Origin: Thermoplasmata archaeon
GTDB taxonomy: Archaea; Thermoplasmatota; Thermoplasmata; Thermoplasmatales; Thermoplasmataceae
Direction of reading: 5' to 3'
DNA: 5,246 bases
Assembly: GCA_021806355.1 (NCBI GenBank)
Contig: JAJZXT010000066.1
Coordinates: 1 to 5,246 of the forward strand
The first letter of the stretch is position 1. The number at the start of each line of letters is the position of its first letter. The notes beneath the pieces were generated by a model. That model saw only the letters and a list, made by a program, of their open reading frames with translations. It ran no database searches and was not told the origin of the DNA. The translations under genes and the position numbers were made by a program. Positions 1 to 4,918 of this stretch are shown here, one piece after another.

Positions 1-275
1 GTACTTTGTCCTTCATGCTAAGCCATCTGACTTTACGGATGCAGGCACGCATGAAGCAATATGCGATCCGACCTCTTTCACTTCTGTCTGCCAGCGGACA
101 GATCAATATCCTGCGAGAAATAGTAACCTTTTCGCTCGCTTTCATTCCCTATCTTGCGAAAGGGGAATTCCCGCTCGCAAATGTTAAAGAAATTTGGGGC
201 GATTACAAATAACCCTTCATCCTTAACGCGCTTGGCAATGTCCAGGTAACAGTCCTTCAATCGTGGAATAGCCAC
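1..275 (-). pseudogene. Probable decayed transposase C-terminal region, runs off left edge
   Basis: On the minus strand an open stretch from about 275 to a TGA at 78-80 reads as protein (for example DEGLFVIAPNFFNICERE, then QDIDLSAGR). A second frame takes over around 88 and stays open to the window edge, reading DRSERGRIAYCFMRACIRKV and then WLSMKDKV. The two join naturally if a one-base frameshift lies near 80-95. A run of 'GR..E' followed by a basic, aromatic-rich tail resembles the C-terminal end of IS4/IS5-type DDE transposases (R-x-E-V-E-R region). That family match is from memory and weak. No terminal inverted repeat was identified, and the N-terminal part is not found upstream of 275. 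The opposite-strand frame at 6-212 is taken to be its shadow. It could instead be an unrelated decayed gene. Confidence 0.38.
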
Positions 276-470
276 GCTACTGCGCTAGCACGTTACAATA
301 TAAAGTCTTGAAAGAGAATTGAAGGTTCTCTGCGCATTTTTTTCGTATTTTGCCTATGGAACGTACCAATTGGGTAACTATCAAGCTCAATATTGAATTA
401 GGCAATGATCATCGGCAACGCTTTTAGAAGAGAAGGAAATCCCTTGATTAGCGTATCAAAGGGAAAGAAC
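276..470. other. Intergenic, no gene recognised
   Basis: Both strands are broken by frequent stops and no convincing product was seen. A 23-codon plus-strand peptide at 356-427 begins MERTNWVTIKLNIEL, which faintly recalls the first strand of ribbon-helix-helix regulators. It ends at once in TAG and is not called as a gene. The stretch separates the decayed transposase from the ribosomal operon promoter. Confidence 0.5.
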
Positions 471-485
471 CGAAAATGTTTATTA
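471..485 (+). promoter_or_regulatory. BRE/TATA promoter of the rpl18e operon
   Basis: CGAAAAT at 471-477 fits the archaeal BRE pattern (cRnAAnT) and is followed by TTTATTA at 479-485 as a TATA box. A start about 25 bases downstream would fall near 505-512, giving a short leader before the ATG at 523. This is consistent with the operon being transcribed from here rather than continuing from an upstream gene. Confidence 0.5.
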
Positions 486-522
486 GTCTCTCACCATTTA
501 GCTTTTACTTCTGTTGATCAAA

Positions 523-891
523 ATGTCTTTAAGAACACAAAGAAAAACAAGCTATGTATTGAAAGATACAGTGGATGAATTGGGAAAGATCTCAAGGGAA
601 AGCAAATCTGCACTTTGGAGGGATATAGCGTACAGGCTAACAAGACCTAGCAGAGTAATGAGTCAGGTAAACTTGGGAAGGATATCTAAACTAATTTCTG
701 ATGGTGAAACCATTGTAATTCCAGGAAAAGTTCTCGGTAACGGATACTTTGACAAAAAAATTACAATTGCAGCACTGAGCGCAAGCGAAAGCGCCCTTAA
801 GAAAATAAAAGTTTCAGGTTCTAAGTTTCTCAGCCTCACCGATCTTGCAACAGAGAACCCTAATGGAAAGGGTATCAAAATTATAGGGTGA
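523..891 (+). CDS. rpl18e: 50S ribosomal protein L18e
   Basis: Archaeal/eukaryotic-type large-subunit protein L18e, in the fold family of bacterial L15. It is 122 residues from the ATG at 523. An in-frame TTG at 514 would add three residues (MIK). I prefer the ATG because TGATC at 516-519 resembles the 3' end of the Shine-Dalgarno used by the next genes, and the putative transcription start lies just upstream. The recognisable core is IVIPGKVLGNGYFDKKITIA (residues 64-83), followed by SGSKFLSLTDLATENPNGKG (98-117) and the ending IKIIG; this is the usual L18e C-terminal pattern. The N-terminal basic stretch and ALWRDIAYRLTRPSR (30-44) are also family-like. It is first in the operon, with four bases between its TGA and the L13 start. 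Confidence 0.95.
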   Translation: MSLRTQRKTSYVLKDTVDELGKISRESKSALWRDIAYRLTRPSRVMSQVNLGRISKLISDGETIVIPGKVLGNGYFDKKITIAALSASESALKKIKVSGSKFLSLTDLATENPNGKGIKIIG

Positions 892-895
892 AGAA

Positions 896-1315
896 ATGAA
901 GGTCATAGATGCATCAAACAGTGTATATGGAAGATTATCAACAAAAATTGCAAAGGAATTACTTAGTGGAGAAGAAATAGTTATAATCAACTCAGCCAGT
1001 GTTATAGTCACAGGAAGCAAGGAATCCGTGTTAAAAAGATTCAGGGCAAGAAGAGATATTGGGAGTGTCAGAAAAGGTCCCCATTACCCAAGAAGCCCAA
1101 ATGCCATACTTAGAAGATCAATAGGACAGATGCTGCCAAAGAAGACAACAAGGGGACAGGAAGCTTTAAGCAGATGCAGAGTCTACAACTTTGAGCCAAA
1201 GATGTTCAAGGATGCAAAGAAAGAGAGAATAGAAGGCGCCGACAATTCAAGGATGAGTGGTTTTGTTACATTGCTAGAAATTTCTAAGCATCTTGGTATT
1301 GAGGTGAATCAATGA
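896..1315 (+). CDS. rpl13: 50S ribosomal protein L13
   Basis: Universal large-subunit protein L13 (uL13), 139 residues, archaeal form. The N-terminus MKVIDASNSVYGRLSTKIAK is the standard opening, with GRL at residues 12-14. The segment EEIVIINSASVIVTGSK follows. The central signature is GPHYPRSPNAILRRSIGQML (about 62-81), then PKKTTRGQEALSRCRVY. The start is the ATG at 896, preceded by GGGTGA, which contains the rpl18e stop and acts as a Shine-Dalgarno, so the two genes are translationally adjacent. Its own TGA overlaps the rps9 ATG in an ATGA arrangement at 1312-1315, indicating coupled translation. Nothing is missing. Confidence 0.97.
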   Translation: MKVIDASNSVYGRLSTKIAKELLSGEEIVIINSASVIVTGSKESVLKRFRARRDIGSVRKGPHYPRSPNAILRRSIGQMLPKKTTRGQEALSRCRVYNFEPKMFKDAKKERIEGADNSRMSGFVTLLEISKHLGIEVNQ

Positions 1316-1719
1316 AAGATCATACAATCATGACCTCAGGAAAGAGGAAAACTGCAGTTGCAAGAGCTTATACAACAAAAGGCAAAGGGAGAATAACAAT
1401 TAATGGTGCCCCCGTAGAATTTTATCCTATACCACTGTTGAAGGAAAAATTAATTGAGCCGCTCTCTTTAATAGGCGATAAGGCAAACCAGATAGATATT
1501 GAAATAAACGTTAAAGGCGGCGGGGTAACCGGCCAGACAGATGCTTCAAGAACGGCCATGGCAAAGGGAATCGTAAAATTCTTCAGCAATGATGCAGAAC
1601 TTGAGGAAACCTACAGGAAATACGACAGAACTCTTCTCGTTAATGACATACGAAGAAAACTTCCAAAGAAGCCAATGGGACGTGGAGCAAGAGTAAAAAG
1701 ACAGAAATCTTACAGGTGA
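1312..1719 (+). CDS. rps9: 30S ribosomal protein S9
   Basis: Small-subunit protein S9 (uS9), 135 residues. SGKRKTAVARAYTTKGKGRI near the N-terminus is the family hallmark. The C-terminal basic tail IRRKLPKKPMGRGARVKRQK ending in SYR is the extension known to reach the P-site tRNA anticodon loop. A middle segment, NVKGGGVTGQTDASRTAMAK, matches the conserved glycine-rich region. The start at 1312 is supported by GAGGTGA at 1301-1307, four bases upstream; a later in-frame ATG at 1330 is less likely. It overlaps rpl13 by ATGA. Its own end carries AGGTGATC, which serves as ribosome binding site for rpoN. Confidence 0.97.
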   Translation: MKDHTIMTSGKRKTAVARAYTTKGKGRITINGAPVEFYPIPLLKEKLIEPLSLIGDKANQIDIEINVKGGGVTGQTDASRTAMAKGIVKFFSNDAELEETYRKYDRTLLVNDIRRKLPKKPMGRGARVKRQKSYR

Positions 1720-1725
1720 TCTGAA

Positions 1726-1944
1726 TTGATTATACCTGTCAGATGCTTCAGTTGCGGTAGAGTTGTTGGATCAAGTTACGACAAATTCAGTAAAATGATG
1801 GCAGAAATCAGGGAAAAGGGTAGAGAACCCACGCCAGATGAAGTTTCCAAGGCCATGGATTCACTGGGTCTTGAAAGATACTGCTGCAGAAGAATGATAA
1901 TGTCGCACACAGACCTTATAGATGAAATACTTCCCTTCTCATAA
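1726..1944 (+). CDS. rpoN: DNA-directed RNA polymerase subunit N
   Basis: Small zinc-binding subunit RpoN of the archaeal RNA polymerase, homologous to eukaryotic RPB10; 72 residues, a normal length. The zinc site is complete: C7-x-x-C10 in PVRCFSCG and the adjacent pair C53-C54 in RYCCRRM. The pattern RCFSCGRVVG...LGLERYCCRRM...H is diagnostic. The start codon is TTG at 1726, forced by the position of the conserved MIIPVRCFSCG and supported by AGGTGATC at 1714-1721. Six bases separate it from the rps9 stop. It is the last gene of the operon before tRNA-Pro. In many euryarchaea rpoK follows in this neighbourhood; it is not present in this window. Confidence 0.97.
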   Translation: MIIPVRCFSCGRVVGSSYDKFSKMMAEIREKGREPTPDEVSKAMDSLGLERYCCRRMIMSHTDLIDEILPFS

Positions 1945-1954
1945 TTTTCCAGAA

Positions 1955-2027
1955 GGGACCGTGGGGTAGCTTGGTATCCTACCAGCTTGGGGTGTTGGTG
2001 ACTTGTGTTCAAATCACAACGGTCCCA
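1955..2027 (+). tRNA. tRNA-Pro, anticodon GGG
   Basis: A full cloverleaf can be folded. The acceptor stem GGGACCG (1955-1961) pairs perfectly with CGGTCCC (2020-2026), and A2027 is the discriminator. The D arm is 1964-1980 with G18-G19 at 1973-1974. The anticodon stem CCAGC (1982-1986) pairs with GTTGG (1994-1998), with one G-U. The loop is TTGGGGT with anticodon GGG at 1989-1991. The T stem TTGTG/CACAA encloses the loop TTCAAAT (2008-2014). The variable loop is four bases. No CCA is encoded and there is no intron. It starts ten bases after the rpoN stop, so it may be co-transcribed and processed out. Its 3' half is duplicated at 3915. Confidence 0.95.
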
Positions 2028-2031
2028 CTTA
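1994..2031 (+). repeat. Putative att repeat inside the tRNA-Pro gene (left copy)
   Basis: This segment covers the 3' side of the anticodon stem, the variable loop, the T arm, the 3' acceptor strand and a few bases beyond. It recurs in the same orientation at 3915-3952 with 36 of 38 bases identical, the first 28 without a mismatch. Integrases that use tRNA genes commonly recombine in exactly this part of the gene, restoring an intact tRNA at one end. Confidence 0.75.
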
Positions 2032-2046
2032 AAGTTATAGGCAAGA

Positions 2047-2187
2047 TTAGATTGGAAGTTCCTCCACTTTTCTAGCCTCTATCCCAATCTTTTTTGCATT
2101 ATCACACATCTCTGTGTCATCTGTCAATAATGCAGAATTAAGTCTCTTACTGTAGAAAACATAAGATGTTATAAGATCATAATGTCT
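2047..2187 (-). pseudogene. PIN-domain (VapC-like) protein, C-terminal remnant
   Basis: Reading the minus strand toward the TAA at 2047-2049 gives HYDLITSYVFYSKRLNSALL, then TDDTEMCDNAKKIGIEARKV and EELPI. The order (YD..., aromatic/basic helix, A-LLTDD, helix, K-x-G-I-E) is the C-terminal third of PIN-domain endonucleases, typically VapC toxins; TDD carries acidic metal-binding residues. The N-terminal part with the first catalytic aspartate is absent. The frame meets TAG at 2200-2202, and from about 2182 the plus strand reads as a transposase end instead. No VapB-like antitoxin is visible. It is therefore inactive debris, perhaps cut by the IS insertion. Confidence 0.6.
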
Positions 2188-2322
2188 ACAATTGGGAGCC
2201 TATCTAAGGGAATAAACTCAAATATTGCACTCATAGAAAAGATGGAGTATGGGTACAGGAATAAGCAGCGCCTGAAGACCGCCATATACTTCGGGAGCGG
2301 CAATCTACAACTTTATCCATGA
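2182..2322 (+). pseudogene. ISL3-like transposase, C-terminal fragment
   Basis: A 46-codon plus-strand frame begins with ATG at 2182 and ends with TGA at 2320-2322. It reads SLSKGINSNIALIEKMEYGY followed by RNKQRLKTAIYFGSGNLQLY and P. The pattern N-x-x-I-x-L-I-x-x-M-x-Y-G-Y-R-N is the conserved end of ISL3-type DDE transposases (final catalytic-domain helix and tail). Everything N-terminal to it, including the other acidic residues of the active site, is missing, so the element cannot move by itself. The minus-strand frame opposite is a shadow. The DsrE-like gene starts 58 bases downstream. Family assignment is by pattern from memory. Confidence 0.6.
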
Positions 2323-2324
2323 CC

Positions 2325-2338
2325 CGCACAAAAGTGCG
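2325..2338. repeat. Short perfect hairpin CGCAC-AAAA-GTGCG
   Basis: Five-base arms around a four-base loop, two bases after the transposase fragment stop. It probably belongs to the right end of the old insertion sequence. It lacks a T run, so it is a poor terminator candidate. Confidence 0.5.
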
Positions 2339-2345
2339 AAGACTC

Positions 2346-2358
2346 ATTTATCTTAAAA
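2346..2358 (+). promoter_or_regulatory. TATA-like promoter of the dsrE-like/TSUP pair
   Basis: ATTTATCTTAAAA lies about 30 bases before the ATG at 2381, the right distance for a transcript that starts at or just before the start codon. A weak Shine-Dalgarno-like GAGTGA lies at 2369-2374. The box sits just outside the transposase debris, so the promoter may have been supplied or created by the insertion. Confidence 0.45.
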
Positions 2359-2380
2359 GAATAAAGAAGAGTGAAAAGAA

Positions 2381-2728
2381 ATGTCAAAGATGTTAATTAT
2401 GCTCTTAACTGGGAAGGGTAGCATCAATACAGAGATTGTTTTTTTCAGTTTTGCCTTCAATGCAGTCAGACATGCCAGAGCTACCGTAGAATTTTTATTT
2501 CTTGGAAGAGGTATCCGGGCAGCAAATGACAATCAAGAAGACTCTCCACAGTTCCCTGAGCAGATCGACTTGCTTAAGAAAGAGGGGATACCGGTAAAGA
2601 TATGGAAGGCAAGTATGGCGGGAGAAAGACTATCCGAGAAAGATATTTTTCCCGGGATAGAAATGGTTCTTGGCGATGTAGAAACTAAGACAAGAATTGA
2701 AGATGGATATTCCATCTTGGCCTTCTAG
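2381..2728 (+). CDS. DsrE/DsrF-like family protein lacking cysteine
   Basis: A 115-residue soluble protein with a DsrE/F-like layout. A hydrophobic first strand ending in LLTGKG (residues 8-13) leads to a helix (FFSFAFNAVRHA). The strand and turn EFLFLGRGIRAA (37-48) follow, then a charged linker and LLKKEGIPVKIWKASMAGER (64-83). The end is GYSILAF, matching the usual final strand. DsrE, DsrF and TusD relatives move sulfur as a persulfide on a cysteine normally placed near the KIWKASM position. This protein has no cysteine at all, so it may bind a partner or ligand or have a regulatory role. The TSUP permease gene begins nine bases after its stop, so the two are almost certainly one transcript. 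A DsrE protein beside a TauE/SafE permease fits sulfur metabolism. The exact role is unknown. Confidence 0.75.
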   Translation: MSKMLIMLLTGKGSINTEIVFFSFAFNAVRHARATVEFLFLGRGIRAANDNQEDSPQFPEQIDLLKKEGIPVKIWKASMAGERLSEKDIFPGIEMVLGDVETKTRIEDGYSILAF

Positions 2729-2737
2729 GTAAATTAT

Positions 2738-3526
2738 ATGTATCAATTGACTGATTTGCAGATCCTCCTTTCAATAATTTCAGGCTTGCTCGTTGGTTTC
2801 TCTCTTGGCCTCATTGGAGGCGGAGGATCAATACTGGCAATTCCTCTCCTGATCTATTTTGTTGGGTTCGATCATCCGCATATGGCAATAGGTACCACTG
2901 CGCTTGCTGTCGGAATCAACGCATATCTCAACCTCATACCCCATACTCTTAAGGGAAACGTGGATTATAGGACAGGTGCCATATTCACGATACCAGGAAT
3001 AGCAGGGGTCCTATTAGGATCAGAGTTGGGTCTCTTAACTCCGGGAACCTACCTCCTTTTCTTTTTTGGGTTCCTGATGATAGCCATTGCCGCCTATATG
3101 CTTAAGAGAAAATGCGTAGACATGTCAGCATTGCAGCGGTCCGTCACTGAATCTTATCCAAAACTTGTGTCGGTGGGGTTTGTTGTTGGCTTCGCATCAG
3201 GTTATTTTGGCATAGGCGGCGGTTTCCTCATAGTTCCAGGTTTACTCTTTGGCGGGGGCCTCAACATAATTCAGGCAGTGGGAACGTCGCTTTTGTCTGT
3301 AGGAACATTCGGTGTAGTTACAGCAATCCGGTATTCAATCAGCGGCGAGCTTGATCTATTGATCAGCGGGCTGTTCATTGCAGGTGGAATTATTGGAGGA
3401 TGGGTAGGTGCCAGGTTGGCAATCAGGGTTCCAAAGAGAAGGCTCACCCAGATATTTGCAGTCATAGTGATAGTTGTGGCTATCTACATAATATACCAGA
3501 ACTATACTGTTGTGCTACACCTCTGA
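2738..3526 (+). CDS. TauE/SafE (TSUP) family membrane permease
   Basis: Integral membrane protein of 262 residues, a usual length for the TSUP family, with about eight predicted hydrophobic segments. The internal duplication typical of the family is clear. The first half has GLIGGGGSILAIPLL (24-38) with IGTTALAV (51-58); the second has GYFGIGGGFLIVPGLL (155-170) with VGTSLLSV (181-188). Family members export or import small anions such as sulfite, sulfoacetate or thiosulfate; the substrate here cannot be told from sequence. A basic loop around residues 122-134 lies between the two halves. The start is the ATG at 2738, nine bases after the DsrE-like stop, with AGGTAA upstream as a weak ribosome binding site. 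The pair is the only intact cargo between the two tRNA-derived repeats. Confidence 0.92.
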   Translation: MYQLTDLQILLSIISGLLVGFSLGLIGGGGSILAIPLLIYFVGFDHPHMAIGTTALAVGINAYLNLIPHTLKGNVDYRTGAIFTIPGIAGVLLGSELGLLTPGTYLLFFFGFLMIAIAAYMLKRKCVDMSALQRSVTESYPKLVSVGFVVGFASGYFGIGGGFLIVPGLLFGGGLNIIQAVGTSLLSVGTFGVVTAIRYSISGELDLLISGLFIAGGIIGGWVGARLAIRVPKRRLTQIFAVIVIVVAIYIIYQNYTVVLHL

Positions 3527-3554
3527 TTGGAGATTCTTGGATACCGAGTGATAA

Positions 3555-3905
3555 TTAGACAGGCTCAATACTTTTAATCCTGCTTCTCTTGAATGTCCTA
3601 ACGGCGTTCCTGAGGTGGCAGTATGCAATGATGTATTTCCTCTTTCTCTACCTGATGTCGATGGTTCTTTCAGTTTTCAATGTCGATCTATCCTGGCATG
3701 TGATCTTATAGCTCTTTCCGACAATCAGCTTTTTTTCTATGGTATCTCACTGCTATTCAGCACATGTCATTCGTCGGGTAATTCTCATTGAACCATGAAA
3801 TTGTTTCTTCAGGGACCCGGAATGAAGCATGTTCTTTGTGAGCGTCCTCTCAAGCAGTACGCTTCTTCCTGACTGGATAAGAGTGCCCATGTTCCTGAAT
3901 GTGCC
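3555..3905 (-). pseudogene. WYL-domain protein pseudogene
   Basis: On the minus strand the frame from about 3740 to the TAA at 3555-3557 reads KKLIVGKSYKITCQDRS, TLKTERTIDIR, an in-frame TAG (3648-3650), then RKRKYIIAYCHLRN and AVRTFKRSRIKSIEPV. AYCHLRNAVRTFKRSRI is a textbook match to the end of WYL domains (ayc-lR---RtF-ldRI), ligand- or nucleic-acid-binding regulatory modules common in transcription and defence regulators. Upstream, coding-like pieces lie in other frames: PEETISWFNENYPTNDMC, ending in a TGA near 3760, and FRNMGTLIQSGRSVLLER in a third frame toward 3900. At least two frameshifts and one or more stops make it non-functional. The N-terminal partner domain is not recognised. 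It is convergent with the TSUP gene. Confidence 0.68.
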
Positions 3906-3914
3906 ATCACATGC

Positions 3915-3952
3915 GTTGGTGACTTGTGTTCAAATCACAACGATCCTACTTA
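3915..3952 (+). repeat. Partial tRNA-Pro 3' end, putative att repeat (right copy)
   Basis: Same orientation and 36/38 identical to 1994-2031; the first 28 bases (3915-3942) are exact. Only the 3' half of the tRNA is present: the sequence before 3915 has no D arm or 5' acceptor strand. The two changes, G to A at 3943 and C to T at 3947, both fall in the 3' acceptor strand, as expected for a copy no longer under selection. The spacing between the copies is 1921 bases. Confidence 0.75.
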
Positions 3953-3967
3953 TATCTTAGAGATATA
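3951..3967. repeat. Perfect inverted repeat TATATCT-TAG-AGATATA
   Basis: Seven-base arms and a three-base loop, directly abutting the right tRNA-derived repeat. It may be a recombinase accessory site, a protein-binding palindrome or chance in AT-rich DNA. Confidence 0.5.
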
Positions 3968-4215
3968 GAAAAACCGAGATATTTTAAAAATAGTTATTCA
4001 ATTGAGATCCTTATTCATTGATGAAAAGATCTCAATATTTAGACAACACGATCTAGCTCAAAATCTTTTTAAGGTTGAGAAAATGAACAGTATTATGTAT
4101 AGGCTATTTTAGGAACGCCCTGGTACGATTCCAGAATCCCTATACATTCCGCTACACGTATTCAATTAGGATTTGTTAGAGCATTTTTAAGCTTATATCG
4201 AGATCGCTAAACTAA
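3968..4215. other. AT-rich intergenic region with inverted repeats, no gene recognised
   Basis: No convincing coding frame was found on either strand. Two inverted repeats stand out. ATTGAGATC at 4001-4009 pairs with GATCTCAAT at 4028-4036. TGTATAGG at 4096-4103 pairs with CCTATACA at 4139-4146, and the latter encloses CTGG-TACGATT-CCAG, which looks superficially like a T arm. The region lies between the right att-like repeat and the next gene promoter. Confidence 0.5.
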
Positions 4216-4229
4216 TTTATTTATATTTT
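4216..4229 (+). promoter_or_regulatory. TATA box of the small membrane protein gene
   Basis: TTTATTTATATTTT ends 19 bases before the ATG at 4249 and is centred about 26 bases upstream. No Shine-Dalgarno precedes the ATG, so the transcript is probably leaderless, which is common for first genes in this group of archaea. Confidence 0.6.
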
Positions 4230-4248
4230 CGAATTATCAAGTGCAATT

Positions 4249-4641
4249 ATGAATGATATCCAAAAATTAAAAAAATTAGTAATTAAGGCGAGGATTTGTG
4301 GTGTTTTGGCAGGCATTGCACTTTTTATTGTAGGTTGCATTTTGTTTTACACCAGCAATACATACGTAACGATATATTACAGCAGCCGCACTCAAACATC
4401 CTATTCGCATACAAAGATAATCGAGTCATTATATGCTACGAACCCATCATTTTATCTTGGATTATATTTTCTCCTTTTTTGCTTTATAATGACGTTTACG
4501 CAGCTTAAATACTATTACGGGAATAAGATGATTGAATTGTATTTGGTAAAATCGATTAAAGATGTTTCAAGAAACGAAAAAAGGGATGCAATTCAGGAAT
4601 TAAGGAAGATCATTAAAGGAGGATACCAAAAAAATTTCTGA
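4249..4641 (+). CDS. Small two-helix membrane protein, function unknown
   Basis: A 130-residue protein that I do not recognise. It has a short basic N-terminus (NDIQKLKKLVIKAR) and a first membrane helix at about residues 16-36 (ICGVLAGIALFIVGCILFY). A Tyr/Ser/Thr-rich extramembrane loop of about 30 residues follows, then a second helix at about 67-86 (SFYLGLYFLLFCFIMTF). The C-terminal tail is charged and helical (VSRNEKRDAIQELRKIIKGG). Positive charges at both ends suggest both termini are cytoplasmic. It stands alone behind a clear TATA box with a leaderless start. The TGA at 4639-4641 follows a run of seven A, and another frame continues as protein-like sequence to 4690, so the true C-terminus may be longer. 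It is AT-rich compared with the ribosomal operon. Confidence 0.6.
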   Translation: MNDIQKLKKLVIKARICGVLAGIALFIVGCILFYTSNTYVTIYYSSRTQTSYSHTKIIESLYATNPSFYLGLYFLLFCFIMTFTQLKYYYGNKMIELYLVKSIKDVSRNEKRDAIQELRKIIKGGYQKNF

Positions 4642-4918
4642 GGTTATCGCCCTTACAGAAAAAAAAGCAGTTTTGGTTCACACAAGTTAAGAACGCGTTA
4701 ATGGATAGATGTGAATTTGAAATAGTGGAACATAAGGACTAATTATATCTCTCATCGATAAGCCTCACTGTCCATTTAGCAATATTGAAGAGCCCTGAAA
4801 ATTGATCCTCTCTTGGTGGTCACGTTTGACACATTCAGTAGATGTTTAGGGTTATACAGCATTTAAACCATACAAATATGTGTCAACCATTTAAAGAAAT
4901 GCAAATTTGCTGAGAGTA
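4642..4918. other. Intergenic / 5' exon of the intron, no gene recognised
   Basis: No full gene was identified. Short minus-strand pieces look protein-like: LFNIAKWTVRLIDERYN ending in TAG near 4740, and MLYNPKHLLNVSNVTTKRGS in another frame near 4780-4865. They are too short to name and could be decayed coding sequence. Perfect inverted repeats are TTGACACAT (4826-4834) with ATGTGTCAA (4878-4886), and the palindrome GCAAATTTGC (4901-4910) eight bases before the intron junction. Confidence 0.4.

Larger units (their letters stand above)
1994..3952. mobile_element. Putative remnant island integrated in tRNA-Pro
   Basis: The region is bounded by direct repeats derived from the 3' half of tRNA-Pro. 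It contains accessory genes (DsrE-like/TSUP) together with PIN, transposase and WYL debris. The intact tRNA is kept on the left, as with tRNA-targeting integrases. No tyrosine recombinase gene or fragment was recognised inside, so it is either a deleted element, a cassette mobilised in trans, or a repeat left by a different rearrangement. Confidence 0.55.

Noticed and set aside
6..212. 68-residue plus-strand frame
   Set aside because: No ribosome binding site or recognisable motif, and opposite to the more protein-like minus-strand reading.
78..275. 65-residue minus-strand frame as an intact small gene
   Set aside because: It continues into another frame as protein-like sequence and reads better as part of a decayed transposase.
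356..427. Short plus-strand peptide with a ribbon-helix-helix-like start (MERTNWVTIKL)
   Set aside because: Only 23 codons before TAG; the rest of the fold is missing in all frames, so it cannot be supported as a gene or pseudogene.
1776..2012. 78-residue minus-strand frame across rpoN and the tRNA
   Set aside because: Antisense to two certain genes.
2182..2305. Minus-strand frame reading MAVFRRCLFLYPYSIFSMSA and IFEFIPLDRLPIVD, which seemed to extend the PIN protein
   Set aside because: It is exactly antisense to the much better transposase reading on the plus strand, so it is treated as a shadow.
4096..4146. Possible degenerate tRNA
   Set aside because: Only 51 bases between the outer arms, no anticodon arm, and the T-loop-like sequence has A where the invariant T55 should be.
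4296..4508. 70-residue plus-strand frame overlapping the small membrane protein
   Set aside because: Rich in Cys/Phe/His with no start signal; it is the out-of-frame shadow of the 4249-4641 gene.
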